Below are positions 6,286-14,044 of a DNA stretch of 17,129 nucleotides, in pieces. A program made the position numbers and the translations under genes. Origin of the DNA: Pseudomonadota bacterium (GTDB lineage: Bacteria; Pseudomonadota; Gammaproteobacteria; Steroidobacterales; Steroidobacteraceae); the NCBI GenBank assembly GCA_021805275.1, contig JAJZFQ010000015.1, positions 1-17,129 of the forward strand. Reading direction: 5' to 3'. Below the pieces are notes generated by a model, which worked only from the letters and a program-made list of their open reading frames with translations, was not told where the DNA came from and did no database searches. How positions within the stretch are numbered: the stretch's first letter is position 1; every line of letters begins with the position of its first letter.

Positions 6286-7389
6286 ATGGTAACCGACTCG
6301 AGCGACCGTTCTGTGCGCGGCAGGCGCGCGCGCCTGGGAGCCCTCGCTCGCGCAGCGCGGTGGGCGGGCGCAGCCCTGGCGCTGGCGGTGCTCGGCGGCT
6401 GCGCCAGCACCCGGTACTTCATGCAGGCCGCGGCGGGTGAATGGCGGGTCCTGCACGCGCGCCGCTCCATCGTCGATGTGATCGACGATCCCGGCACGCC
6501 CGAGCCGCTGATCCGGGAGCTGGGCGATGTCCGCGCCGCACGCCGCTTCGCCTCGCAGCGGCTGGATCTGCCGAACAACGACAGCTACCGAACCTACGTC
6601 AGCATCCCGCGTCGCTACGTCGTGTGGAACGTCGTGGCCGCTCCGGAGTTCTCCGTCAAACCAAAGCAGTGGTGTTTTCCGATCGCCGGCTGCGTGGCCT
6701 ACCGCGGCTACTTCCATGAACGCAGCGCACAATCATTCGCGGCGCGCCTGAGGCGACAGGGCTACGACGTTCTGGTCGAGGGCGTTCCGGCCTACTCGAC
6801 GCTCGGGCGACTGCCCGATCCGGTCATGAGCACCATGCTGCGCTACGGCAGCGATGAACTCGCAGGCATGATCTTCCACGAGCTTGCGCACCAGCTGCTG
6901 TACGTTCGCAACGACTCGCGCTTCGATGAGGCCTTCGCGATGACGGTCGAGAACGCGGGCCTGAAGCGATGGCTGCGCTATCGCCACCAGCCGCAGCGGA
7001 TCGCGGAATTCGAGCGGCTGGACGGCGCGGACCGCGCGTTCGCTGCGCTGCTGCGCGGCACGCGCCGGCGGCTCGCCCGGTTGTACGCCTCCGACATCTC
7101 CCGTGCGCGCATGCTGCGGCGCAAAGCGTTGGCGTTCGCGCAGCTGGCGCACGGGATCGAGACGCTCGAGCGGCGTCTGCAGGTGCGCGCGCCGATGTAT
7201 GACCGGTGGATCCGCCAGGGACTGAACAATGCAAGCCTGGTCTCGGTGGGTACGTACTACGACTGCCTGCCGGGGTTCGAGCGGCTGCTGAAGCGTGAAC
7301 ATGACAGCCTGCCGCGCTTCTACGCCGCGGCGCGCCGCCTGGCGCACGAACCGAAGGCCGAGCGCGACCGGCAGCTGTGCCGATCCTAA
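6286..7389 (+). CDS. Predicted lipoprotein zinc aminopeptidase (COG4324-type)
   Basis: The 367-residue protein is a putative aminopeptidase anchored by lipid in the envelope. An Arg-rich N-terminus is followed by a hydrophobic Ala/Leu segment and the lipobox LGGC, with C39 the likely lipidated residue. The zinc motif HELAHQ lies at 198-203, with a conserved FDEAFA (213-218) and VENAG (221-225) downstream that can supply the third ligand. The family assignment (predicted aminopeptidase, COG4324) rests on this motif and on AYSTLGRLPDPV just before it. The start is uncertain: TTG 6274 would overlap the cca start, ATG 6286 is the first ATG, and GTG 6313 would give a signal peptide of more usual length (lipobox Cys at 30). 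The gene is divergent from cca and converges with the methyltransferase, with 12 bp between stops. Confidence 0.82.
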   Translation: MVTDSSDRSVRGRRARLGALARAARWAGAALALAVLGGCASTRYFMQAAAGEWRVLHARRSIVDVIDDPGTPEPLIRELGDVRAARRFASQRLDLPNNDSYRTYVSIPRRYVVWNVVAAPEFSVKPKQWCFPIAGCVAYRGYFHERSAQSFAARLRRQGYDVLVEGVPAYSTLGRLPDPVMSTMLRYGSDELAGMIFHELAHQLLYVRNDSRFDEAFAMTVENAGLKRWLRYRHQPQRIAEFERLDGADRAFAALLRGTRRRLARLYASDISRARMLRRKALAFAQLAHGIETLERRLQVRAPMYDRWIRQGLNNASLVSVGTYYDCLPGFERLLKREHDSLPRFYAAARRLAHEPKAERDRQLCRS

Positions 7390-7401
7390 CACCCCGCCGC
7401 A

Positions 7402-8556
7402 CTACAGCGAGCTGCGCAAATCCTGCAGCGCGAACCCGCCGAGCGGCCGGTCGAATCCGCGGGTGAGCGCCATCACTTTGAATGCCTCGCCCATCTCCCC
7501 GGGCAGCAGCAGCCGGCGCGCCTCGCCGGCGCGGCGTGCATGGTCCACCGGATCGTTCGTCTCGCCGATGAGGCGCTCGATCCCCGTGCCGAGCAGGAAG
7601 GCCGCCTGGGTGGCAAAGCCGGCCACCTCCAGCGCGCAGGCCTCGGCGGCCTCGGCCACGCGGGTGAAGTCGACCCATGCGGTGATGTCCTGCACGCCGA
7701 GATTCACGTACGGATCATCGTGCACGCGATGTTTGAAATGGCAGCGCAAAGTGCCGGTGAGGCGCTGAGGATGGTAGTAATGCGCGCGCGGCAGTCCATA
7801 GTCGAACAGCAGCACGGCGCCGCGGGCGAGACACTGCGCGACGCCGGCGAGCCACGGTGCCACGCGCAGACACATCTCGGACACGTAGCCATCGGCAAGC
7901 GGCGCGGGCAGCTGCGCGCCGAGACGCGTCCACTCCGCCGTCAGCACCGCATCGGCAGGCGCGGTCTGCTCGATCAGGCGAGCGCCCTCGATCGCCACGC
8001 CGAGCTCGAGGATCGCGGCGCGCTCGATCGCGAAGCGGCGGCAAGGCAGCGCGTCCAGCACCTCGTTGGCGAGGATCACTCCGTCGAACGGACGTTCGGG
8101 CAATCGCTCGAGCCACACGACCCGCTCGGCCAGCGCCGCCGGCAGCGTCGCGATGCGCCGGCGCTGCCGATCCGCCAGATCGGCGCTCACTTCGAGGATG
8201 GCGTAGCGCTCGGGCAACTGTCCGTGCGCGGCGAGCTCTCTTAACACCACCTCGGCCATGCGACCCGTGCCCGCGCCGAGTTCGAGGATCTCGCCGCCCG
8301 GCGCGAGGAGCTCGGCGCATTGCGCAGCGATGCAGCGGCTGAACAGGCCGGACACCTCCGGCGCGGTAACGAAATCCCCGCCCGCGCCGAGCTTGACGCT
8401 ACCGGCGCTGTAGTAGCCCAGTCCCGGCGCGTACAGCGCGAGCGCCATGAACCGCTCGAACGACAGCCAGCCGCCGGCGGCGTGCACCTCAGCGCCGATC
8501 CGTTCCATCAGCACGCGCGAATGCGCCGCTTCTTCCGCGGACAGCGGCGGCGTCAT
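7402..8556 (-). CDS. SAM-dependent methyltransferase, MidA/NDUFAF7 family
   Basis: This 384-residue protein belongs to the DUF185/COG1565 family. The N-terminus has the signature FMALALYAPGLGYY (36-49) and GDFVTAPEVS (60-69); the SAM-binding motif I is LELGAGTGRM (91-100), followed by NEVLDALP and later LLFDYG. Human NDUFAF7 methylates an arginine of a core complex I subunit and is needed for complex I assembly; in bacteria the substrate is unknown. The start ATG at 8556 is supported by AGGGGA a few bases upstream and matches the family; the open frame to 8604 overlaps the divergent pteridine reductase gene. The 38-bp gap to that gene leaves little room for promoters. Confidence 0.88.
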   Translation of the reverse strand: MTPPLSAEEAAHSRVLMERIGAEVHAAGGWLSFERFMALALYAPGLGYYSAGSVKLGAGGDFVTAPEVSGLFSRCIAAQCAELLAPGGEILELGAGTGRMAEVVLRELAAHGQLPERYAILEVSADLADRQRRRIATLPAALAERVVWLERLPERPFDGVILANEVLDALPCRRFAIERAAILELGVAIEGARLIEQTAPADAVLTAEWTRLGAQLPAPLADGYVSEMCLRVAPWLAGVAQCLARGAVLLFDYGLPRAHYYHPQRLTGTLRCHFKHRVHDDPYVNLGVQDITAWVDFTRVAEAAEACALEVAGFATQAAFLLGTGIERLIGETNDPVDHARRAGEARRLLLPGEMGEAFKVMALTRGFDRPLGGFALQDLRSSL

Positions 8557-8594
8557 AATGTCCCCTGAGCCCATCATCGACCTAGCCCACCGCC

Positions 8595-9368
8595 ATGACA
8601 CCACCGAGCGACGATGCCCCCGTGTCCGCCCCTCTGAGCGGCAAGGCCGCCCTCGTGACCGGCGGCGCCCGCCGCCTGGGCGCGGTCGTCTCGCGCGCGC
8701 TGCACGCCGCCGGTGCCCGCATCGTGCTGCATTACCGCAGCTCGGCCGAGGCGGCCGAGCTGCTGGCGCAGGAACTCAACGGCCGACGCCCCGGCTCGGT
8801 GGTGCTGGCGGCCGGCGACCTGCTCCAGACGCAGGCGCTCGAGCAGCTGGCGGCCTCGGCGGTGGCGGCCTTCGGCCGACTCGACATCCTGGTGAACAAT
8901 GCCTCCACGTTCTATCCGACACCGATCGGGCAGATCGACGAGCGGGCCTGGCTCGATCTGATCGGCACCAACCTCAAGGCGCCGCTGTTCCTGGCGCAGG
9001 CCACCAGCGAGGCGCTGCGCGAGAGCGGCGGGCTGATCCTCAATCTCGTGGACATCCACGGCATGCGCCCGCTGCGTCGCCATCCGGTCTACAGCGCGGC
9101 CAAGGCCGGGCTGATCATGCTCACCAAGTCGCTGGCACGCGAGCTCGGGCCACGGGTGCGCGTCAATGCCATCGCACCCGGTCCGGTGCTCTGGCCCGAG
9201 AGCGGCGTCGACGAGGCACTGCGCCAGCGCATCATCGATCGGACCGCGCTGAAGCGCGGCGGGCGGCCCGAGGACATCGCTCGCGCCGCGTTGTTTTTCG
9301 CCTGTGACGCGCCATTCGTCACCGGGCAAATCCTCGCGGTCGACGGCGGGCGTAGCATCGGCTGGTAG
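8595..9368 (+). CDS. Pteridine reductase (SDR family, FolM/PTR1-like)
   Basis: This is a 257-residue short-chain reductase that probably reduces dihydrobiopterin/dihydromonapterin or dihydrofolate with NADPH. The cofactor motif is TGGARRLG (22-29), whose Arg suits NADPH as in pteridine reductases; NNAS is at 101-104 and YSAAK at 166-170. The usual catalytic Ser is replaced by Asp: D153 lies 13 residues before Y166, exactly the D181/Y194 spacing of Leishmania PTR1. The C-terminus ITGQ-like TGQILAVDGG is typical of SDRs. It converges with folK (5 bp between stops), and folB lies next to that, which supports a pterin/folate role. FolM function is inferred rather than proven, so no symbol is assigned. 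Confidence 0.88.
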   Translation: MTPPSDDAPVSAPLSGKAALVTGGARRLGAVVSRALHAAGARIVLHYRSSAEAAELLAQELNGRRPGSVVLAAGDLLQTQALEQLAASAVAAFGRLDILVNNASTFYPTPIGQIDERAWLDLIGTNLKAPLFLAQATSEALRESGGLILNLVDIHGMRPLRRHPVYSAAKAGLIMLTKSLARELGPRVRVNAIAPGPVLWPESGVDEALRQRIIDRTALKRGGRPEDIARAALFFACDAPFVTGQILAVDGGRSIGW

Positions 9369-9373
9369 GACGC

Positions 9374-9871
9374 TCACGGGGCCGGGGCGGGCGGCGCCAC
9401 CATGGCGAGCGGATGGGCGGCCTGATCGAATCGCCGCCACAGCTCCCCGATCGTCACCCCCTCGGTGGGATGGTGCAGGCCAGGGGCGAGATCGGCGAGC
9501 GGCCCGAGCATGTAAGCGCGCTTGAGCAGGTCCGGCCGTGGCAGGCGCAGCGTCGCGGTCTGCAGCACCCTCTGCCCGTAGAGGAGCATGTCCAGGTCCA
9601 TGCTGCGCGGGGCCCAGCGCGGCGCGGCGCGCGTGCGCCCACACAGCCCCTCGATGGCCTGCAGGCGCTCGATCACCTGCTCGAGCGGCACATCAGTGCT
9701 GAATCCCGCCACGAAATTGATGAAATCCTCGCCCTCGAATCCGACCGCGCGATTGCGATACCAGGGTGAGAAGCGCGTGCCGGGGAAGGCCCGGGACAGC
9801 TCGCGCGCTGCGAGCGCCAGGTGCTTCTCGGGCTCGACGTTGCTGCCGGCGGCAATGAACACCTCGGGCAT
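9374..9871 (-). CDS. folK: 6-hydroxymethyl-7,8-dihydropterin pyrophosphokinase (HPPK)
   Basis: FolK transfers pyrophosphate from ATP to 6-hydroxymethyl-dihydropterin, making the substrate of dihydropteroate synthase. The 165-residue protein has the family start (AAGSNVEP, 7-14), the pterin-contacting segment SPWYRNRAVG (35-44), and the catalytic motif RWAPRSMDLDMLLYG (85-99) in which D92 and D94 bind the two magnesium ions. The length is normal, with a short Ala/Pro tail. It is last in the tsaD - folB - folK run: 9 bp separate it from folB, and its ribosome binding site GAGG overlaps the folB stop codon, suggesting translational coupling. It stops 5 bp from the convergent pteridine reductase gene. 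Confidence 0.95.
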   Translation of the reverse strand: MPEVFIAAGSNVEPEKHLALAARELSRAFPGTRFSPWYRNRAVGFEGEDFINFVAGFSTDVPLEQVIERLQAIEGLCGRTRAAPRWAPRSMDLDMLLYGQRVLQTATLRLPRPDLLKRAYMLGPLADLAPGLHHPTEGVTIGELWRRFDQAAHPLAMVAPPAPAP

Positions 9872-9880
9872 CGGCTCGCC

Positions 9881-10273
9881 TCAGCGCGGTGCGGCGGAAT
9901 CGGCGCGGCGGCGCTCGATGCTCACTCCGACGTCGCGCGAGCTGCGGATGGCCCCGGGCTTGCTCAGCGACAACCGCACCCAATCCAGCGCGAACTCCGC
10001 GAGCAGCAGCTCCACGAGACGTTGCGCGAGGGTCTCCACGAGCTTGAATTCGGAGGCCTCGATGTAGGCGAGCACCCGCTTGGCGACGCGCTTGTAATCG
10101 ACCGTCTCGGTCACCTCGTCGGTGGCCGCCGCCCGCGCGCAGTCGACGGGCAGCTCCAGGTCCACCACGACGGTCTGCTTGACGCGCCGCTCCCAGTCGA
10201 TGAAACCGATGATGCACTCGGCGGTGAGTCCGCGCAGAAAGATGCGATCGCCCGAAAGCCCCGTGTGGCTCAT
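9881..10273 (-). CDS. folB: Dihydroneopterin aldolase
   Basis: FolB cleaves 7,8-dihydroneopterin to 6-hydroxymethyl-dihydropterin and glycolaldehyde, the step just before FolK. The 130-residue protein begins the fold with DRIFLRGLTAECIIGFIDWE (9-28). E28, Y60 (in VDYKRVAKRV), E80 (in KLVETLAQRL) and K105 (in LSKPGAIR) match the conserved active-site and pterin-binding residues of the family. The C-terminal tail after VGVSIER is short. The ATG at 10273 is 6 bp past the tsaD stop, so the two genes are surely co-transcribed. The plsY gene that often neighbours folB and tsaD is not present here. Confidence 0.95.
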   Translation of the reverse strand: MSHTGLSGDRIFLRGLTAECIIGFIDWERRVKQTVVVDLELPVDCARAAATDEVTETVDYKRVAKRVLAYIEASEFKLVETLAQRLVELLLAEFALDWVRLSLSKPGAIRSSRDVGVSIERRRADSAAPR

Positions 10274-10279
10274 GCTTGC

Positions 10280-11335
10280 TCAGTCCCCATCCCATCCGTT
10301 CACGTGCCGCGCACCGGCCGCGCCGAGCGGCGCGAGTGACTCGATCGGCCACTGCGCGCGCGCCGCGATGCCGAGTCCCTGCCGCTCCCCGGCCCGCAGC
10401 CGGTGCAGCCCGGCCATCGCGATCATCGCAGCGTTGTCGGTGCAGAATTCGATGCGCGGATAGTACACGCGCGCGCCGCGCCGGGCGGCGGCGCTCGCGA
10501 TCTGCCCCCGCAGCGTCAGATTGGCGCTGACGCCCCCGGAAACTACCAGCGCGGTGAATCCGGTCTGCTCCAGGGCGCGTGCGGCCTTGACGGTGAGCGT
10601 CTCGACGATCGCCGCCTGCACCGCGCGGGCGACGTCCGCCCGCAGGCGGGCGTCGAGTTCACGCCCGCGCAGGGCGTGCAGCACGGCGGTCTTCAGGCCG
10701 GAAAAGCTGAACTCGAGCCCCGGGCGATCGAGCATGGGGCGCGGAAAGTGGAAGACCCCCTCGGCCCCGTCCACCGCAATGCGGGCAAGCTCCGGTCCGC
10801 CGGGGTAGGGCAGACCGAGGAGCTTCGCGGTCTTGTCGAAGGCCTCCCCGGCCGCATCGTCGCGGGTGTCCCCCAGGATGCGGTACCGTCCGATGCCGTG
10901 CACCTCGATCAGCTGGGTATGGCCGCCCGAGACCAGCAGGGCCACGTGCGGAAATGGCGGGGGGTCGGGTTCGAGCAGCGGGGCGAGCAAATGGCCCTCC
11001 AGGTGGTGAACGCCGACCGCCGGGAGCCCCCAGGCATAGGCCAGACTGCGCGCCAGCGCCGCCCCGGTGAGCAGCGCCCCGATCAGCCCCGGCCCGGCCG
11101 TATACGCCACCCCCGAGAGGTCCCCGGGGCTGCTGCCGGCCGCCGCAAGCGCCCGGCGGACCAGGGGCAGGAGCTTGCGCACGTGGTCCCGGGAGGCCAG
11201 TTCCGGCACCACCCCGCCGTAGACCCGGTGCAGCGCGACCTGGCTGTACAGCTCGTGCGCCAGGAGGCCGCGGGTCGCATCCAGGACCGCCGCGGCACTC
11301 TCGTCGCAGGAGGACTCGATCGCCAGCACACGCAT
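10280..11335 (-). CDS. tsaD: tRNA N6-threonylcarbamoyladenosine transferase TsaD
   Basis: TsaD transfers threonylcarbamoyl from its AMP derivative to A37 of tRNAs that read ANN codons, working with TsaB and TsaE. The 351-residue protein has the Kae1/ASKHA layout: [13 protein letters not shown] at the start, the metal-binding H111-x3-H115 (HHLEGH), the nucleotide-loop SGGHTQL (136-142), GEAFDK, SGGVSAN, and CTDNAAMIA near 300, whose Asp is the third metal ligand. The gene is divergent from rpsU, a classical arrangement in gammaproteobacteria, and leads the folB-folK run. GAGGTAAAG lies upstream of the ATG at a somewhat long distance. Confidence 0.97.
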   Translation of the reverse strand: MRVLAIESSCDESAAAVLDATRGLLAHELYSQVALHRVYGGVVPELASRDHVRKLLPLVRRALAAAGSSPGDLSGVAYTAGPGLIGALLTGAALARSLAYAWGLPAVGVHHLEGHLLAPLLEPDPPPFPHVALLVSGGHTQLIEVHGIGRYRILGDTRDDAAGEAFDKTAKLLGLPYPGGPELARIAVDGAEGVFHFPRPMLDRPGLEFSFSGLKTAVLHALRGRELDARLRADVARAVQAAIVETLTVKAARALEQTGFTALVVSGGVSANLTLRGQIASAAARRGARVYYPRIEFCTDNAAMIAMAGLHRLRAGERQGLGIAARAQWPIESLAPLGAAGARHVNGWDGD

Positions 11336-11338
11336 GTT

Positions 11339-11367
11339 TTGCCTTTACCTCAAGCCTCTACTAGAAT
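11339..11367 (+). promoter_or_regulatory. Candidate sigma70 promoter of the rpsU-dnaG-rpoD operon
   Basis: TTGCCT (11339-11344) is followed after 17 bp by TAGAAT (11362-11367, five of six matches to -10). Transcription would begin near 11374 and leave a leader of about 94 nt before rpsU. It starts 4 bp from the tsaD start codon on the other strand. Confidence 0.6.
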
Positions 11368-11372
11368 TGCCG

Positions 11373-11450
11373 GCCCATTTGAACTGGGCTCCTCAAGTCC
11401 GCCGCGACGTGCCCCGGGGGCGACGGCGGGTCCGGGAACGCCGCCCCTAC
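11373..11450 (+). promoter_or_regulatory. Structured rpsU mRNA leader
   Basis: Two hairpins are apparent in the leader: GCCCA/TGGGC at 11373-11377 and 11385-11389, and a larger GC-rich one in which CGGCG (about 11424) pairs with CGCCG (about 11440), extended by a G-run and C-run on either side. The ribosome binding site AGAGG (11458-11462) lies just after. Such leaders can be attenuators or binding sites for ribosomal proteins, but no specific family is recognised. Confidence 0.3.
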
Positions 11451-11467
11451 TTTCGTCAGAGGTTTCG

Positions 11468-11677
11468 ATGCCGAGCGTCCGTATCCGCGAGAACGAGTAT
11501 TTCGATGCCGCCTTGCGGCGCTTCAAGCGTGCCTGTGAAAAGGCCGGCATCCTCACCGAGCTGCGTCGGCGCGAATTCTACGAGAAGCCGACCCAGGAGC
11601 GGAAACGCAAGAAGGCGGCCGCCATCAAGCGGCACATGAAGCGCGTTTCCCGCGAGAGCATGCGCCCGGCACGCTGA
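11468..11677 (+). CDS. rpsU: 30S ribosomal protein S21
   Basis: S21 is a small basic protein of the 30S platform that helps the 16S rRNA 3' end contact mRNA. The 69-residue protein matches the family along its length: [19 protein letters not shown], then [20 protein letters not shown] and a Lys/Arg-rich end. ATG at 11468 follows AGAGG after five bases. It heads the operon with yqeY, dnaG and rpoD, and is separated from yqeY by only 11 bp. Confidence 0.98.
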   Translation: MPSVRIRENEYFDAALRRFKRACEKAGILTELRRREFYEKPTQERKRKKAAAIKRHMKRVSRESMRPAR

Positions 11678-11688
11678 ATCGGCTGCGC

Positions 11689-12144
11689 ATGACGCTCAAG
11701 GAACGCATCACCGAGGACATGAAGAGCGCGATGCGCTCCGGCGAGAAGGAGCGTCTGGGGACGATCCGCATGGCCCTTGCTGCCATCAAGCAGCGTGAAG
11801 TCGACGAGCGGGTGATGCTCGATGACGGCCAGATCCTCGGCGTCCTCGAGAAGATGATCAAGCAGCGCCGCGAGGCGATTACGCAGTTCCAGAGCGGCGG
11901 GCGGGCCGACCTGGTGGCCAAGGAGAGCGCCGAGATCACGGTGCTCGAGGCATATCTACCGGCGCAGATGAGCCCGGCGCAAATCGATGCCCTGATCACG
12001 CAAGCCATTGCCGCGAGCGGCGCCGGATCGATCAAGGACATGGGCAAGGTGATGGCCGCCATCAAATCCCAGGCTCAGGGCCGCGCCGACATCGGCGCCG
12101 TCAGCGCCCTCGTGCGCGAACGGCTGGGCCGCCTGCAGGGGTAG
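11689..12144 (+). CDS. yqeY: GatB/YqeY domain-containing protein
   Basis: This 151-residue helical protein consists only of the domain that forms the C-terminal tail of GatB in tRNA-dependent amidotransferases. Signatures are LKERITEDMKSAMR at the start, a KQRREAITQF segment and LEAYLPAQMS. Stand-alone copies commonly sit between rpsU and dnaG, and their exact function is unknown; a tRNA-linked role is inferred from the domain. The gene follows rpsU after 11 bp, with no strong ribosome binding site, so its translation may be coupled. Its TAG stop (12142-12144) is in the same frame as dnaG, which begins within a few codons. Confidence 0.92.
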   Translation: MTLKERITEDMKSAMRSGEKERLGTIRMALAAIKQREVDERVMLDDGQILGVLEKMIKQRREAITQFQSGGRADLVAKESAEITVLEAYLPAQMSPAQIDALITQAIAASGAGSIKDMGKVMAAIKSQAQGRADIGAVSALVRERLGRLQG

Positions 12145-12153
12145 TCGACCCCC

Positions 12154-13923
12154 ATCATTCCCCAGAGCTTCATCGACGAGCTGATCGCCCGCACGGACAT
12201 CGTGGAGGTCGTCGGCTCGCGCGTGCCATTGACCAAGGCCGGCCGCGAATACAAGGCCTGCTGCCCCTTTCACACCGAGAAGACCGCCTCGTTCTGGGTC
12301 AGTCCCGAGAAGCAGTTCTACCACTGCTTCGGCTGCGGCGCGCACGGCACGGCGCTGCGCTTCCTGATGGAATACGATCACATGAGCTTTCCGGAGGCGG
12401 TCGAGGATCTCGCCGGCCGCATAGGACTGCCGATTCCGCGCGAGGCCGGGAACCCCGCCGACACGCAGAACGCGCCGCTGTACGAGCTGATGGGACGCGT
12501 GGCGCGCTTCTACGGGGAAGCATTGACGCAGGATGCGCGGGCCGGGGAATACCTCCGCCACCGCGGGTTGGGCGCCGAAACGGTGCAGCGCTTCATGCTC
12601 GGCTACGCCCCGGACGCGTGGAACGCGGTGCTCAGCCGCTTCGGGGCGCGCGAGTCGGACCGCCAAGGCCTGGCCGCGGCCGGCCTCATCATCGAGCGGG
12701 GCAGCGGTCGCCCCGAGGGCCACTACGATCGATTCCGCGATCGCATCATGTTTCCCATCCGAGACAGCCGCGGCCGCGTCATCGCCTTCGGCGGGCGTGT
12801 GATCGATCGGGGCGAGCCCAAGTACTTGAATTCCCCTGAAACGGCCCTATTCCACAAAGGCCACGAACTCTACGGGCTGTATGAGTCCCGCACCGGTGGC
12901 GGCAGCTTCAAACGGCTGCTGGTGGTGGAAGGCTACATGGACGTGGTCCGCTTGCATCAGGCGGGCATCACCTATGCGGTAGCCACGCTCGGAACGGCGA
13001 CCACGGCGGAGCACCTGAAGAGGATCTTCCGCCTGGTGCGCGAGGTCGTATTTGCCTTCGACGGGGATCGCGCCGGGCGCAGCGCCGCATGGCGCGCGCT
13101 GCAGCATGCCCTGCCGGAGGCGCGCGAGGGGCGGGAGATCCGGTTTCTCTTCCTGCCCGAGGGCCACGATCCGGACAGCCTGGTCGGGGCCGAGGGGCGC
13201 GAGGCGTTCGAGAGCCGCCTGGAAGGCGCACTGCCGCTGTCCGAGTACCTCATCCGAGAGTTGTCAGGACAGTCGGATATCGCGCACGCTGACGGTCGGG
13301 CGCGGCTTGCCGAGGCGGCCCGTCCGCTCGTCGCCCGCATCCCCTCCGGCGTGTACCGGGAACTGCTGATCGGCCGGGTCGCCGAGGTCATCGGGTTGCC
13401 CGCGGCCCGCCTGGAGGCGCTGTGGCAGGACGGCGCCGCCCCGGCGGCCCCGCCCGCTGCGCAGCCTCGCGCGGGGCGCAGCGCCGGACGCGGCAGCCTG
13501 GTCCGCCAGGCCATGGCGCGCCTGGTGCGGTTTCCCTCGGCCGCCGCCGCGGTCAGCGACGCCGAACGCAAGGGCCTCGAGGGCTGCACGGAACCCGGCG
13601 CGGACCTGTTGCGCGCCCTGCTTGATGATTTGCGCGCGCGGCCGTTACAGATCTCGGCACAGGTTCTGGAGCGCTGGCGGGAAAAGCCCGGGGGCGAACA
13701 CCTGGGGCGCCTGCTGGAGCGGGAGGCGACGCTCGATGACGCGCAGGCCTCGACAGTTGAGCTGCGCGCGGCGCTGGAAAAGCTGGCCGATCTGACGCAC
13801 GAGCAGCGGCTGAACGCGCTGGCGGCCCAGAGCCGGACCAGTCGGTTGAATGATGCTGAATTGAAGGAATTTCAAGTACTTATGTCGAGAAAAAGTTCCC
13901 GAGGAGACAAATCCGGACCGTAG
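12154..13923 (+). CDS. dnaG: DNA primase DnaG (apparent non-canonical start)
   Basis: DnaG makes the RNA primers for replication and is recruited by the DnaB helicase. From the proposed AUC start the protein has 589 residues. Order: N-terminal helix IPQSFIDELIARTDIVEVV; zinc ribbon with C37, H40, C58, C61; the RNA polymerase domain; the TOPRIM motifs EGYMD (E259) and DGDRAG (D303, D305); then a helical C-terminal helicase-binding region. Conserved sequence extends upstream of the first GTG (12202), which would remove 16 conserved residues. Between the yqeY stop and this GTG the frame has no ATG, GTG or TTG. ATC at 12154 aligns with the ATG of beta-/gammaproteobacterial homologues starting MIPQSF; ATT 12157 and CTG 12181 are alternatives. 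AGGGG at 12137-12141 is 12 bases upstream of ATC. The primase identity is certain; the start is not. Confidence 0.93.
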   Translation: MIPQSFIDELIARTDIVEVVGSRVPLTKAGREYKACCPFHTEKTASFWVSPEKQFYHCFGCGAHGTALRFLMEYDHMSFPEAVEDLAGRIGLPIPREAGNPADTQNAPLYELMGRVARFYGEALTQDARAGEYLRHRGLGAETVQRFMLGYAPDAWNAVLSRFGARESDRQGLAAAGLIIERGSGRPEGHYDRFRDRIMFPIRDSRGRVIAFGGRVIDRGEPKYLNSPETALFHKGHELYGLYESRTGGGSFKRLLVVEGYMDVVRLHQAGITYAVATLGTATTAEHLKRIFRLVREVVFAFDGDRAGRSAAWRALQHALPEAREGREIRFLFLPEGHDPDSLVGAEGREAFESRLEGALPLSEYLIRELSGQSDIAHADGRARLAEAARPLVARIPSGVYRELLIGRVAEVIGLPAARLEALWQDGAAPAAPPAAQPRAGRSAGRGSLVRQAMARLVRFPSAAAAVSDAERKGLEGCTEPGADLLRALLDDLRARPLQISAQVLERWREKPGGEHLGRLLEREATLDDAQASTVELRAALEKLADLTHEQRLNALAAQSRTSRLNDAELKEFQVLMSRKSSRGDKSGP

Positions 13924-13928
13924 TGAAC

Positions 13929-13957
13929 TTGTGGTCCCTGAATAAGCCTCATAGACT
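13929..13957 (+). promoter_or_regulatory. Candidate internal promoter of rpoD
   Basis: TTGTGG (13929-13934) and TAGACT (13952-13957, four of six matches to -10) are 17 bp apart in the 121-bp gap between dnaG and rpoD. rpoD often has its own promoter in this operon. The match is modest, and no heat-shock-type element was seen in the gap. Confidence 0.35.
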
Positions 13958-14044
13958 AGGCGAATTTATTTTGGCGCCCCTTGAGTCTGCCCGCACCTGC
14001 AAGCACATAGGGGTGAGGGTCCCCCGCCATCCCGTCGAGATTCA

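Noticed and set aside
10403..11677. Long plus-strand frame of 424 codons ending in rpsU
   Set aside because: Only its last 69 codons, from ATG 11468, are the S21 protein; the rest is antisense to tsaD and crosses the promoter.
12202..13923. dnaG starting at GTG 12202
   Set aside because: It would discard 16 residues that match the family N-terminus directly after the yqeY stop.
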